NCBI GenBank assembly: GCA_016710985.1
Contig: JADJTX010000004.1
Location: forward strand, 1-64,000
Direction of reading: 5' to 3'
Source of the DNA: Ignavibacteria bacterium
Lineage (GTDB): Bacteria; Bacteroidota; Ignavibacteria; Tepidaquicellales; Tepidaquicellaceae
DNA length: 64,000 nt
How positions within the stretch are numbered: the first letter of the stretch is position 1; every line of letters begins with the position of its first letter. The notes below the pieces were generated by a model. It worked only from the letters and a program-made list of their open reading frames with translations. It was not told the origin of the DNA and did no database searches. This document shows positions 38,645 through 48,495 of the stretch, one piece after another. The position numbers were made by a program, and so were the translations under genes.

Positions 38645-38939
38645 GATTCTTTGATCTGATAAATTAATTTAATATTGGTTTAGACGATTATTCAATAAAA
38701 AGGTTTCTGACTAATAATAAATGTATCCTGAACAAAAAAATATTAAACATTTAATCTTAAAATAAATTGATTATCAATTGACAAAGTAAATTTATATAGA
38801 TATTTTTACATCATTCTGAGAAAATCCAAAACGGATCTAAAGAAAAATACAGATCATTTGCTGCATTTGAGACAATTCAAAAATTTTAAGATCTGTGTTT
38901 CAAGTTTCAAATGCATTAAATTTATTTGCCGGAGGAAAA

Positions 38940-39146
38940 ATGGCGCAGGGTAAAGTTAAATGGTTTGATTCAAAAAAAGGTTATGGATTTTTAGTAACAA
39001 GCGACGGAAAAGACGTATTTGTCCATTTCGCAGATGTAGTTTCAGACGATTCTTACAAAACACTCAACGAAGGTGCTGATGTAGAGTTTGAATTGCTTGA
39101 GGACAAAAAAGGTCTTAAAGCTGCAAATGTTAAATTAATCAAATAA
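38940..39146 (+). CDS. Cold-shock-domain protein
   Basis: A 68-residue single-stranded nucleic-acid-binding protein. RNP1 appears as KGYGFL (residues 13-18) and RNP2 as VFVHF (residues 26-30). The start is ATG 38940, preceded by a clear GGAGG; the longer frame from 38895 lacks this site. The ~290-base leader region upstream has no gene and, as in other csp genes, may hold a long 5' UTR. A terminator follows. Confidence 0.95.
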   Translation: MAQGKVKWFDSKKGYGFLVTSDGKDVFVHFADVVSDDSYKTLNEGADVEFELLEDKKGLKAANVKLIK

Positions 39147-39169
39147 AATTTTTTGAAAAATCAGAAGCA

Positions 39170-39200
39170 AAACCCTAATTGAAATTTTCAGTTAGGGTTT
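39170..39200 (+). terminator. Terminator after the cold-shock gene
   Basis: AAACCCTAA pairs with TTAGGGTTT and continues into Ts, 24 bases after the csp stop codon. Confidence 0.8.
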
Positions 39201-39223
39201 TTAAATGAAAAAAATTTATTAAA

Positions 39224-39650
39224 TTGACTCTTCAAAAATTACAGATCAGAGAAGAAGAACTCATAAACATTGAGGCTCTGTTCTCAGAGAAATTTCAAAA
39301 GACTGAGAATTCTTTTATCATAAACATTAAGAACGAAAAAATTAATTCGAATATCTGTGTAGAGATCTTTCCGGAAAAAGATGAAACTTATCTGATTTCA
39401 GTATATACAAATAACACTCATCTTCAGCTTCAGTCCTGCACTAATCTTATTATAAGCGAAATGCTTGAGGAAATTATTTTCATTTCCGGAAACTGATTCA
39501 CTCATATCCGGGCTGATCGTATCAAAGCAGGGTGATTGCGCTTTGTATTCTAATGTCGATAAAAAAATTCTGCGCTCGGACTTTACGGAGTTAAATTCGG
39601 AGAAGCTTCTTGCTGCAGTGGCTCTTTCTGTTTCGGATACATCCGCCTGA
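39224..39650 (+). CDS. Unknown ~142-aa protein (one frameshift)
   Basis: A TTG start at 39224 opens 90 codons; a single base change near 39490 continues into the frame ending at 39650. The N-terminal half is helical then beta-rich, with hydrophobic strands near residues 45-65. The C-terminal half contains LISGLIVSKQGDCALYSNVD, which reads like a folded domain rather than noise. There is no signal peptide. It precedes ybeY by 121 bases on the same strand. No family is recognised. Confidence 0.5.
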
Positions 39651-39771
39651 CGGGCTACCCGGTTGATTAGTTAACAAGTAATTTTGAAGATGAAACATTG
39701 AATTATCAAATAATTTGAATCTGACGTTAACCCATTAACCCGACTGACCAATCAGCAATCGATAAAGCCGC

Positions 39772-40191
39772 TTGATAATTAAATATTTACATTACAGTGA
39801 ATTTAAAACCTCTCAAGAAGAGAAGAAGCAATTCAAAGAATTATTTTATTCTATTTCAAAAACAGAAAAAAAAAAGATAAGCAGTATAAACATTATTTTA
39901 TGCAATGATGAATTCATCCGTTCATACAATAAAGAATATCTGAATCATGATTATGAAACAGACATAATTACATTTCATGACAGTAATGATGAAGAAAAGA
40001 TTGAAGGAGAATTACTTATATCCACTGACACTGTTAAGAGTAATTCAAAAAAGTATAAAGTGAGTTTTGAAAATGAGCTCTCCAGAGTGCTTATTCACGG
40101 AGTATTGCATCTATGCGGATATAACGATGTGACGAAAAATGAGAAAGCATTAATGAAGAAAAAGGAAAATTTTTATTTAAAAAATATTTAA
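39772..40191 (+). CDS. ybeY: Endoribonuclease YbeY (rRNA maturation)
   Basis: Metal-dependent RNase needed for 16S rRNA 3'-end maturation. The zinc motif is HGVLHLCGYND near residue 110. The usual third His of HGxLHLxGYDH is replaced, as is common in Bacteroidota members, so the metal site may use other ligands. An ETDIITF segment (about residue 64) is also typical. The start appears to be TTG 39772. It is followed 3 bases later by the smg-like gene. Confidence 0.92.
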   Translation: MIIKYLHYSEFKTSQEEKKQFKELFYSISKTEKKKISSINIILCNDEFIRSYNKEYLNHDYETDIITFHDSNDEEKIEGELLISTDTVKSNSKKYKVSFENELSRVLIHGVLHLCGYNDVTKNEKALMKKKENFYLKNI

Positions 40192-40194
40192 AAG

Positions 40195-40650
40195 ATGCAG
40201 GAAAAAATAATTGAAATAATTGTTTATATATTAAGTGAAATCAGAAACAGCAAACACATAAGTGAAATTGATCTAAAAAGATTAAATAAAGACGGATATA
40301 CAGAAGCCGAGATAAACACAGCTTTTGCATGGATATTATCGAAGATTGAAACCGGTGAAAAATTACTCAGTGATCCGTCATTTACTTTGAAGTCCCACAG
40401 GTTTTTCCATAATGCAGAAAAAAATATACTGACAACTGAAGCAATGGGATATCTGATACAGATGAAAGAACTGAGGATAATTTCAGACACTGAAGAGGAA
40501 CAGATAATAGATAAAGTATTGCTGGCAGGCTATCAGAAAGCGGGAGTGGAAGAAATCAAACTTATTCTCTCTACATTATTATTTGATTCTGAAGACAATT
40601 CAAGCCCTCTTAACCGTCTGGTCCTTCTTAATAATGAAACAATTAACTGA
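40195..40650 (+). CDS. Smg/DUF494-family protein
   Basis: A 151-residue all-alpha protein with the DUF494 (Smg) pattern: EIIVYILSEI at the N-terminus and GYTEAEINTAFAWILSKI near residue 35. Family members are often next to topA or the DNA-processing genes, and their biochemical role is not established. Here the gene lies 3 bases after ybeY and 90 bases before topA, probably in one operon. Confidence 0.85.
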   Translation: MQEKIIEIIVYILSEIRNSKHISEIDLKRLNKDGYTEAEINTAFAWILSKIETGEKLLSDPSFTLKSHRFFHNAEKNILTTEAMGYLIQMKELRIISDTEEEQIIDKVLLAGYQKAGVEEIKLILSTLLFDSEDNSSPLNRLVLLNNETIN

Positions 40651-40740
40651 AGCCGGATTTTCTTTTACGGAACCAGGCAAAATTTCTTGTTTTAAATAAC
40701 TACACTAAAAATTAAAGACATAAATATTTAAAAATTAATA

Positions 40741-43082
40741 ATGGCAAAATCATTAGTAATAGTAGAGTCGCCGTCCAAAGCTAAGACGATCAATAAATAT
40801 CTGGGTAAAGACTATATAGTTGAAGCTACTGTAGGACACATTAAAGACCTTCCGAAAAGCAAGATGAATGTAGATCTGGAAAACGGCTATGAAGGGACTT
40901 TTGCCGTAATACCGGGAAAGGAAAATATAATTGATTCACTCAGAAGAATAGCATCATCCTCCAGCAAGGTATATATAGCGACTGACCCTGACAGGGAAGG
41001 CGAAGCGATAGCTTCGGATATAGCTGATGAAGTTGTTATAGATAAGAAGAAAATTCACAGAGTTCTTTTTAATGAAATTACCAAGACCGGGATAGAAGAG
41101 GCGATGAAGAATTCCAGAAAGATCGATGGGAATCTTGTGTCGGCGCAGGTGGCACGCAGAGTTATGGACAGAATTCTCGGATATAAAGTAAGTCCTTTTT
41201 ATGGAAAACATTTTATTTCGGACTTTCAGCCGGAAGAGTCCAGTCGGTCGCATTGAAAATAATATGTGACAGGGAAGATGAGATCGAAAATTTTAAGCCG
41301 AAAGAATACTGGTCAATCGAGGGATTATTCTCAAAGCCATCGGGTAATTCAAAATCCTTTGCCGCCAAACTTTTCAAGATCAATGATGATGTTCTTAAAT
41401 TTGACGGCGAAGACCCGTGCATCAGGGACATTGATCATGCTCACAAAATTCTGCAGGAGCTTAAGGATAATAAATTTAAAATAACCGATATAACTGTTAA
41501 AGAAGTCAGACGTAATGCTCCGGCACCTTTTACTACTAGTGTCTTGCAGCAGACTGCTTCATCACGGCTTGGATTTTCTCCGAAGAAAACAATGATGCTT
41601 GCTCAGAAACTATATGAAGGTATTGAAGGAAATAAAGAAGAAGGATTAGTAGGGTTGATCACATACATGAGAACGGATTCAACCAGAGTGAGCAATGAAG
41701 CCATTACTTCCGCAAGAGATTTTATTAATAAAAATTACGGGGATGAGTTTCTGCCCGAACAGCCTAAAATATTCAAATCAAAAAAGAAGAATACTCAGGA
41801 TGCTCACGAGGCCATCAGACCTACGGATGTGAACAGAAAACCGGAAGACATGAAGAAGCTTGGAAAAGATCTTCATGCGCTTTATGATCTTATCTGGAAA
41901 AGATTTGTTGCTTCACAAATGTCTCAGGCAGTCCTTGATCAGAAGACAGTGATCATAAGAGCGCTTTCACCAAGAGGCGATAAGAATGTTTATTTGTTTA
42001 AAGCCACAGGCAGCGTAATGAAGTTCAGCGGATTTTTGAAAGTATATGAAGATGTAAAAGATGATACACCGGACAAGCCGGATATTGCAGAGGAGGAAGA
42101 AGATATCACTCTGATCCCGGCAGATCTTAAGGAAGATGACATGGTTAAAACACTTAGTTTATCTAAAGACCAGCATTTTACGAATCCTCCTCCGAGATAT
42201 ACAGAAAGCAGTCTGATCAAGCAGCTTGATAAGCTTGGGATCGGAAGACCGAGTACTTTCGCTACTATTGTTTCAACTGTAATCAACCGCATGTATGTCG
42301 AAGTTAAAGAAAAAAAATTGTATGCGACAATACTGGGAAGAACTGTGAACAAAGTTTTATCAAAGCATTTTCTTGATGTCATTAATGTAAATTTTACAGC
42401 TCAGATGGAAGAAGAGCTGGATACCATTGCAAACGGAAACAGTACATATAAAAAAGTTCTTGATGATTTTTATCTCCCGTTTACAAAAGACCTGAATGAA
42501 GCTGATTCAATAGCAGCTGAAATAAAAAAAGGATTAGTAGAAAAAACTGATGTAGATTGTCCGGAGTGCGGCGCTGAAACCGGTGCGAAAATGGAAAAGA
42601 AGTGGAGCCGTAACGGTCAGTTTCTTTCCTGTGAAAGATTTCCTAAATGCAAAGGCGCTCTGCCTTTAGTCCAGCCGACTGAAAAAGATCTTGAAATGGC
42701 AAAAGGCGTGATATGTGATAAATGCGGAGCCCAGATGCAGATAAAGATCGGGCGCTACGGGAAATTTTACGGATGCACAAACTATCCTAAATGTGACGGG
42801 ATAAAACCAATTACTCTCGGCATCACATGTCCTAAATGCAAGAAGGGAGAGATCCTTCAGAGGAAATCAAAAGGCGGAAGGTTCTTTTACGGATGCACGA
42901 AATATCCCGACTGTGATTTCATTACGAATACAATGCCGGTAATGCAGGACTGCACTAATTGCGGAAATTCTTATCTCGTAAAAAAGACAACAAAAAAAGA
43001 TGGTGACTATCTCGAGTGCCCTCAGTGTAAATCAAGGTTTGAAGCAAAAGAAGAGGCAGAGGAAACAACTGCTGCTAATTGA
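40741..43082 (+). CDS. topA: DNA topoisomerase I (one frameshift)
   Basis: Relaxes negative supercoils through a 5'-phosphotyrosine intermediate. The Toprim domain starts VIVESPSKAKTINKYLG; the catalytic Tyr is in GLITYMRTDSTRVS, and at least three zinc-ribbon Cys4 modules lie at the C-terminus (from about residue 605). The frame breaks at the T5 run 41196-41200; one extra T joins 40741-41256 to 41253-43082 through PFLWKTF and FGLSAGRVQSVAL. Restored length is about 780 residues. As an essential gene it is surely intact in life. Confidence 0.96.
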
Positions 43083-43094
43083 TCTTCATAATTT

Positions 43095-43102
43095 TATATT
43101 TG
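43095..43102 (+). promoter_or_regulatory. TATATTTG -7 box upstream of tldD
   Basis: A perfect Bacteroidota-type -7 element 30 bases before the tldD start. No well-spaced -33 TTTG was found, so the assignment is partial. Confidence 0.4.
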
Positions 43103-43131
43103 ATTATTCGTACTATTAAAAAATAATTTAA

Positions 43132-44739
43132 ATGCGGAGAAGAGATTTTATAAAATCAACCGTTGCCGGCTGCTGCGGTGCAATAGCAGGAGGTATTGCA
43201 TTGGAAAAAGCGCTTGGGAATATTGCTTTTGACAATAATGCATGTGAAGAAGCCTTAAGAAGTTTCGGTTACTTATCGGAAGATGATTTCAACAAACTGG
43301 CAGATACATCAATTTTTATTGCCGGGAATAACGGAGCATCTTACTGTGATCTGAGGATCTGTAAAAACAGAAATCAATACATCAGTACAAAAGAAGAAAT
43401 GATCCAGAGTATTTCTGATGGAGAGAATTTAGGATTCGGAGTAAGAGTGCTGATAAACGGAACGTGGGGATTCGCATCAAGCTCATTGATAAGCGAAACA
43501 GAAGTTGCAAAAGTTACGGAGCTAGCCTGCGAGATCTCAAAAGCCAATTCAATTTTACAAAAGGTACCGGTAGAGTTAGTAATGGCAAAATCATATGAAG
43601 ATAAATATAATACACCATTACAGATAAATCCCTTTGAAATTTCGATTACTGATAAGATCAATCTCCAGCTTAAGTTTAACAATTTAGCAAAGTCACAAGG
43701 CGCTGATTATGTTGATTCGTTTATGTGGTTCATAAATGAATGGAAATACTTTGCTTCCTCTGAAGGGTCAAGGATCATACAGGATCTTTACAGAACCTGG
43801 GCTGAAACAGACGTCACATTAGTTGATAAGAAAGAAGGCAAATTCGAATCCAGGAGCACTGACATTGCACCTTTAAGCATAGGGTATGAATATTTTACAG
43901 AGTTTCCATTTGAAAAAGAAATTGAAAAATCAGTTGAAACCGCAGGCATGAAACTGAAAGCGCCTGCTGTTGAACCCGGTAAAAAAGATATTATCATACA
44001 CGGTAATAATTTATTTCTTACAATTCATGAATCCTGCGGACATCCGACGGAGCTTGACAGAGCATTGGGTTATGAAGCAAATTATGCCGGAACAAGTTTC
44101 ATGACTACGGATAAGTTAGGTAAATTAAAATACGGTTCTGATCTGATAAATTTAATTGCCGACAGGACTCAGGAATACGGACTTGCAACAAGGGGCTATG
44201 ATGATGACGGAGTTAAGACTGTTGAATGGCCGATAATAGAAAACGGGATGTTTGTAAATTATCAGACTACAAGAGAGCAGGGGAAATATATAGACAGAGA
44301 GGATTCATTCGCCTGTTCTTACGCGGACAGCTGGTCACATTTCCCGATCCAGAGAATGCCGAATATTTCGTTAAGACCTTCCGCAGAAAAAAGATCCCTT
44401 GATGATCTCATTGCTGATACTGAAGATGCAATACTTGTAATAGGGAGGGGAAGCTGGAGCATAGACATGCAAAGATATAATTTTCAATTTACCGGTCAGG
44501 AATTCTGGGAAATTAAGAACGGTAAAAAGACAGGTATGGTAAATGATGTAGCTTATCAGGGAAATACTATTGATTTCTGGAATTCCTGTGATGCTATTTG
44601 TGATGAGAGTGAATATTATCTGGGAGGATCATTATTTTGCGGTAAAGGTGAGCCGTCACAATTATCTCCCGTGAGCCATGGTGCGGTACCTGCAAGATTC
44701 AGACAGGTAAATATTCTAAATACAAAATCTCAAATTTAA
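43132..44739 (+). CDS. tldD: TldD-family metalloprotease with Tat signal
   Basis: TldD and TldE form a zinc-dependent protease. The catalytic motif here is HESCGHPTELD (about residue 303), a variant of the usual HEAVGH (HExxxH) site. The N-terminus, MRRRDFIKS followed by a small hydrophobic stretch, is a twin-arginine export signal, so this copy probably acts outside the cytoplasm, unlike E. coli TldD. The 535-residue length is slightly above normal. The partner tldE starts 2 bases after its stop. Confidence 0.9.
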   Translation: MRRRDFIKSTVAGCCGAIAGGIALEKALGNIAFDNNACEEALRSFGYLSEDDFNKLADTSIFIAGNNGASYCDLRICKNRNQYISTKEEMIQSISDGENLGFGVRVLINGTWGFASSSLISETEVAKVTELACEISKANSILQKVPVELVMAKSYEDKYNTPLQINPFEISITDKINLQLKFNNLAKSQGADYVDSFMWFINEWKYFASSEGSRIIQDLYRTWAETDVTLVDKKEGKFESRSTDIAPLSIGYEYFTEFPFEKEIEKSVETAGMKLKAPAVEPGKKDIIIHGNNLFLTIHESCGHPTELDRALGYEANYAGTSFMTTDKLGKLKYGSDLINLIADRTQEYGLATRGYDDDGVKTVEWPIIENGMFVNYQTTREQGKYIDREDSFACSYADSWSHFPIQRMPNISLRPSAEKRSLDDLIADTEDAILVIGRGSWSIDMQRYNFQFTGQEFWEIKNGKKTGMVNDVAYQGNTIDFWNSCDAICDESEYYLGGSLFCGKGEPSQLSPVSHGAVPARFRQVNILNTKSQI

Positions 44740-44741
44740 TT

Positions 44742-46074
44742 ATGATCTTAAGCCGAAGCTAAAATACTCGTAGATAAAATTCTTTCTTTTCAAATGCTGA
44801 ATCAGCCTCAGTATCCGTTTACGGAAGCAATTCTAAAAATTTAAGATTTGCTTTAAATAATGTTTCCACCTGCGGTGCTATTGATTCTGTGTCGGCAGAC
44901 ATTGAATCAAATTTCGGAATGAAATCAGGTTCAGTTACAATAACAGCATTTGATGATGAATCAATAGAAACCGGTGTCAGAAAATCCGAAGAGATTGCGA
45001 AACTATCTCCCGATAATAAGGAATTCATGCCGCCGCCTGAAAAGCAAAGAGGCTATCTCGAGGTCAAAGAATATTTTGAAGATACAAATAATCTGTCGCC
45101 GCAAAATATTTCCGAAAGGATCTCTTATCCGATAAACAAAGCAGTGGAAAATGATCTATCCTCTGCAGGATATTTTGAAAACTCATCCGGATTTCAGGCT
45201 CTTGGCAATACTAATGATTTATCGGTTTATCATAAAAATACCTATGCAGGATTCTCATCTACAATGCGTCTGAAAGACGGTAAAGGCTCGAGTAAGATTG
45301 ACAGATCATATGCCGACATAAATTTACTCAATGTTAAAAAATTTTCTGACCGTGTAGTAGATAAGGCAATTTTATCAAGAAATCCGGAGAAGCATGACGC
45401 GGGAAAGTATGTAACAATATTAGACAATGCAGCTGTATGTGATCTTATAAATAATCTCAGCTTTTATATGAACAAACGCAGCGCTGATGAAGGGAAGGAG
45501 TTTTTTTTCCGATAAAGGAAAAGGGAATAAGATCGGACCGAAGATTGCCGGCAAGAATGTAAATATTTTTTCCGACCCTCAATATAGAGAAGCGCCGTCA
45601 ACTCCTTTTTCGGATGAAGGCTTTCCTGTTATTAAGAGAAACTGGATCACCGACGGAGTACTGAACAATTTATATTCAGGAAGGTACTGGGCAAAAAAAA
45701 CAAATACTGACTATGTTCCATTTCCGACAAATATCATCATGACAGGTTCAGACAATTCACTGGAAGATCTGATCGCATCAACTGACAAGGGGATCTATGT
45801 AGTCAGATTCTGGTACATCAGGAGCGTGGATCCGAAACAAATCCTGCTCACTGGTCTTACAAGAGACGGAGTTTTTTTAATAGAGAACGGAAAGATAAAA
45901 CATGCAATCAATAATTTCAGATTCAATGAATCACCTGTCAATGTTTTGAATAACATAGTTGATATGTCAGTATCCGAGAAAGTTGTCGGCAGTGAAACAG
46001 GTAAGGCAAAAATTGTCGTGCCTGCCTTAAAATTATCAGAATTTAATTTCTCCACTATATCAGAAGCAATATAA
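44742..46074 (+). CDS. tldE: TldE/PmbA-family partner protein (three frameshifts)
   Basis: PmbA-type sequence that lacks the HExxxH motif, as expected for the non-catalytic TldE subunit. From ATG 44742 the frame changes near 44755 and at a T4 run near 44792, opening into the long frame at 44889-45515. It changes again near 45500, just before a T8 run, and ends at 46074. The restored protein is about 443 residues, a normal PmbA length, with no export signal, in contrast to its Tat-exported partner. That mismatch is either real or hidden by the N-terminal frame changes. Confidence 0.85.
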
Positions 46075-46075
46075 A

Positions 46076-47010
46076 TTGCAGAAGACTTATCATGAATATC
46101 TTTTCGAATATCTGGAATACCTTAAGGTAACAAAAACTATTCACTCCACACAGTCATATCATACGAAAATGATCTGAAACAGTATTCTGAATACATAAAA
46201 AAATCATTTGGTAATGCCGGTAAAGATACGCCTGATAAGTCTGTTGATCTGAACAAATTAGATCTTCCGTTTCTGAAAACTTATATAGCTGAACTCGCAG
46301 ATCCATTTGCCCGAAAAAATAACTATTCCAAAAAATCCATTTCGAGAAAGATATCTGTATTAAAGTCATTTTATAAATATTTATACAAAAGAAAATATAT
46401 CTCAAAGAACTATTCTTCGGCATTAATTTTTCCTAAAGCGGAAAAAAAACTACCTTCATTTCTTTCTGAAAAGGAAATGGGAAAACTACTCGGAGAGAAA
46501 TATATTTCCGGCATGAGCATTATTGACAAAGCTATAATTGAATTGTTTTACAGTACCGGAATCAGGTTATCCGAATTGATCAATCTCAAAACGGATAAAG
46601 TGGATTTCAGAAATAATACAATAAAAGTCTTTGGTAAAGGTTCAAAAGAAAGACTGGTTCCCTTTGGTAAGGAAGCCGGTAAAGCTTTAAAAAATTATCT
46701 GAGCATAAGGGAAATTTGTGATCTTAATAATTCAGATTACTTTTTTCTGAACAGCGCCGGTAAAAAACTTTATCCGATGAAAGTGCACAGAATGGTAAAG
46801 AAGAATTTATCTTTAGTGACAGATTTAAAGAAAAAATCACCTCATATACTCAGGCATTCGTTTGCCACACATTTGCTTGATAACGGCGCGGACATAAGAG
46901 CCGTTAAAGATCTGCTGGGACATGAAAGCCTCTCGACCACGCAGGTATATACACATCTGACTCCCGAAAGATTAAAAAAAGTTTACAAACAATCTCATCC
47001 AAGAGCTTAG
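46076..47010 (+). CDS. Xer-family tyrosine recombinase (one frameshift)
   Basis: Resolves chromosome dimers at dif in most bacteria. The N-terminal SAM-like domain runs from TTG 46076 after a one-base change at the A5 run near 46130. The catalytic domain is intact: Arg in STGIRLSE, HILRHSFATH (HxxR), LGHESLSTTQ and the nucleophile Tyr in VYTH. The reconstructed length (about 310 residues) and the short linker fit XerC/XerD. I cannot tell which one. It starts one base after the tldE stop. Confidence 0.88.
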
Positions 47011-47603
47011 AAAACTCCCGTTTCCTTCAGGATAAAATATGTTACTATTATAGCCGAAGTTATTAAGAATGCCTGCAGAGATCTTCTTTCGGATTTAATT
47101 CCTGAGTTAAGATTAAAAACTAATTTTGATTTAATGTTCTGCGGTACAGTATTGAACCATGGAATGAATCTATTTACCGATTGTGTGTATTGAAGAAATA
47201 TCTCTGAAAATTTGGTTGAAAGAAAATCTTCTTCAGCAAGTATGATGCAGTAATATTGAAATGTAAAAAACAGTAATGCAAAAATCTGCAGATAGGGGAA
47301 AAGAGCCATGCTCATGATCCCGATCCCGACATAAAGCATTATGTTGCCCACATACAAAGGGTTTCGGACAATTGCATACGGTCCCTGTGTAACTAAGTAT
47401 GTTCCGCCTACACCTGATGTAGTTCGTGTCTCGCTGCCGGCGAAACCAACTGACCATATTCTGATAAGTTCTCCGCTTAACGCTACTGAAAATCCAATCA
47501 GAATACTCAATAAGGTGGGCTTCATAAAAATTATCATTACAAATACAAAGGGTACGGGAATGTAGCTGCGGTATTTGAAAAAGAAATTTCCTAATTCTTT
47601 CAA
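47007..47603 (-). CDS. Isoprenylcysteine/phospholipid methyltransferase-family membrane protein
   Basis: An integral membrane methyltransferase (ICMT/PEMT-like): four to five hydrophobic segments across 198 residues and the SAM-binding region GPYAIVRNPLYVGN near residue 93, followed by AEEDFL near 122. Bacterial members methylate lipids or other small hydrophobic substrates; the substrate is unknown here. Its stop overlaps the end of the convergent Xer gene by 4 bases. Confidence 0.85.
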   Translation of the reverse strand: MKELGNFFFKYRSYIPVPFVFVMIIFMKPTLLSILIGFSVALSGELIRIWSVGFAGSETRTTSGVGGTYLVTQGPYAIVRNPLYVGNIMLYVGIGIMSMALFPYLQIFALLFFTFQYYCIILAEEDFLSTKFSEIFLQYTQSVNRFIPWFNTVPQNIKSKLVFNLNSGIKSERRSLQAFLITSAIIVTYFILKETGVF

Positions 47604-47605
47604 AG

Positions 47606-47660
47606 TGTTGATTGGTTAATTGGTTAATTTGTTAATTTGTTGATTGGTTAATTTGTTAAC
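47606..47660. repeat. TTAAT-TGGTTAA low-complexity repeat
   Basis: Degenerate tandem copies of TTGATTGGTTAA and TTGTTAAT lie upstream of the methyltransferase gene. Further right, up to 47760, is another low-complexity stretch (repeated AAATCCCAAA-like words). No gene is seen. Confidence 0.5.
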
Positions 47661-47760
47661 AGTGAATTAGGAATCGTTAAATTAAAATATATAAAAATCT
47701 AATATCTAAAATTCTGAAATAAAAAATCCCAAATCGTAATTCCCAAATCCCAAACCCCAC

Positions 47761-48495
47761 TCATCCTCCCATTATTACATCTCTTCGTTTTATCATGGCT
47801 TCACGTCTGTGTTTTAAATTCTTTCTTCCGGTAAGTTTGATGAGCTTCCTTTTAACATCTGAAAAATCATAATAATCAAAATAAGTTATGTTGTTCTTCC
47901 AGCAATGGGATGCCAGTTTGCCTTTTGCAAAAACAATGTCTGCATAGCCGCTGACACAAAAATCCGAATAGCCGTCTCCTACATAAACTGATATCTCATT
48001 ATCCAGATCGTTCGTTTTATTAATGAGAATATTTCTTTTACAGGTTTCACATGACCTGCAGTATTCATCCGGATGGTCAAACTCTGAAGACAATTTTTTA
48101 TTAACCGGATCCCAGATCATTTTCGAGGAGAAAAAATTTACATCAATGTTTTCCTTTTTTAAAACATGTTCAATGTAGTAATCCCAGCCTCCGCTTAAAA
48201 TGGTTAATTCAAATTCATTGTCATTGCAATAGCTGACAAAGTCTTTGAAATGTTCATCAATTGTTTCTTCATCAAGATATTCATCAAATTTTTCCGGTGA
48301 AAAATTTTCTATAAGATCAAGATGCCTGATTCCGGTTTCTTTTGAACTGATCTTTCCCGAATACATCTCTTCGCAAATTATGTTAAACTCATTTTTATCA
48401 TTTACGAATTTGCCTAAAGAATTTATCCAGACATCATTCTTTGTAATTGTCCCGTCAAAGTCACAGAATATCTTAAGCCTGTAGTTTTTCATCAT
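47761..48495 (-). CDS. HAD-family phosphatase, MtnX-like
   Basis: A 244-residue HAD-IB phosphatase. Motif I is FCDFDGTITKND (nucleophile and acid Asp, residues 11-22), motif II is the Ser in TILSGGWD near 98, and motif IV is VGDGYSDFC near 172. A four-helix cap lies between them. A cysteine group, CRSCETCK near residue 147, resembles that of MtnX-type phosphatases of methionine salvage, but no other salvage gene is nearby. It overlaps the smc 3' end by 23 bases, so it is cotranslated. Confidence 0.8.
   Translation of the reverse strand: MMKNYRLKIFCDFDGTITKNDVWINSLGKFVNDKNEFNIICEEMYSGKISSKETGIRHLDLIENFSPEKFDEYLDEETIDEHFKDFVSYCNDNEFELTILSGGWDYYIEHVLKKENIDVNFFSSKMIWDPVNKKLSSEFDHPDEYCRSCETCKRNILINKTNDLDNEISVYVGDGYSDFCVSGYADIVFAKGKLASHCWKNNITYFDYYDFSDVKRKLIKLTGRKNLKHRREAMIKRRDVIMGG

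Noticed and set aside
46076..47010. Xer recombinase as a second mobile-element integrase
   Set aside because: The neighbours are housekeeping genes, and the sequence and short length fit the chromosome-dimer Xer type rather than a phage integrase.
47761..48495. Phosphoserine phosphatase assignment for the HAD protein
   Set aside because: The cap and the CRSCETCK group fit MtnX-like phosphatases better, so only a family-level name is given.
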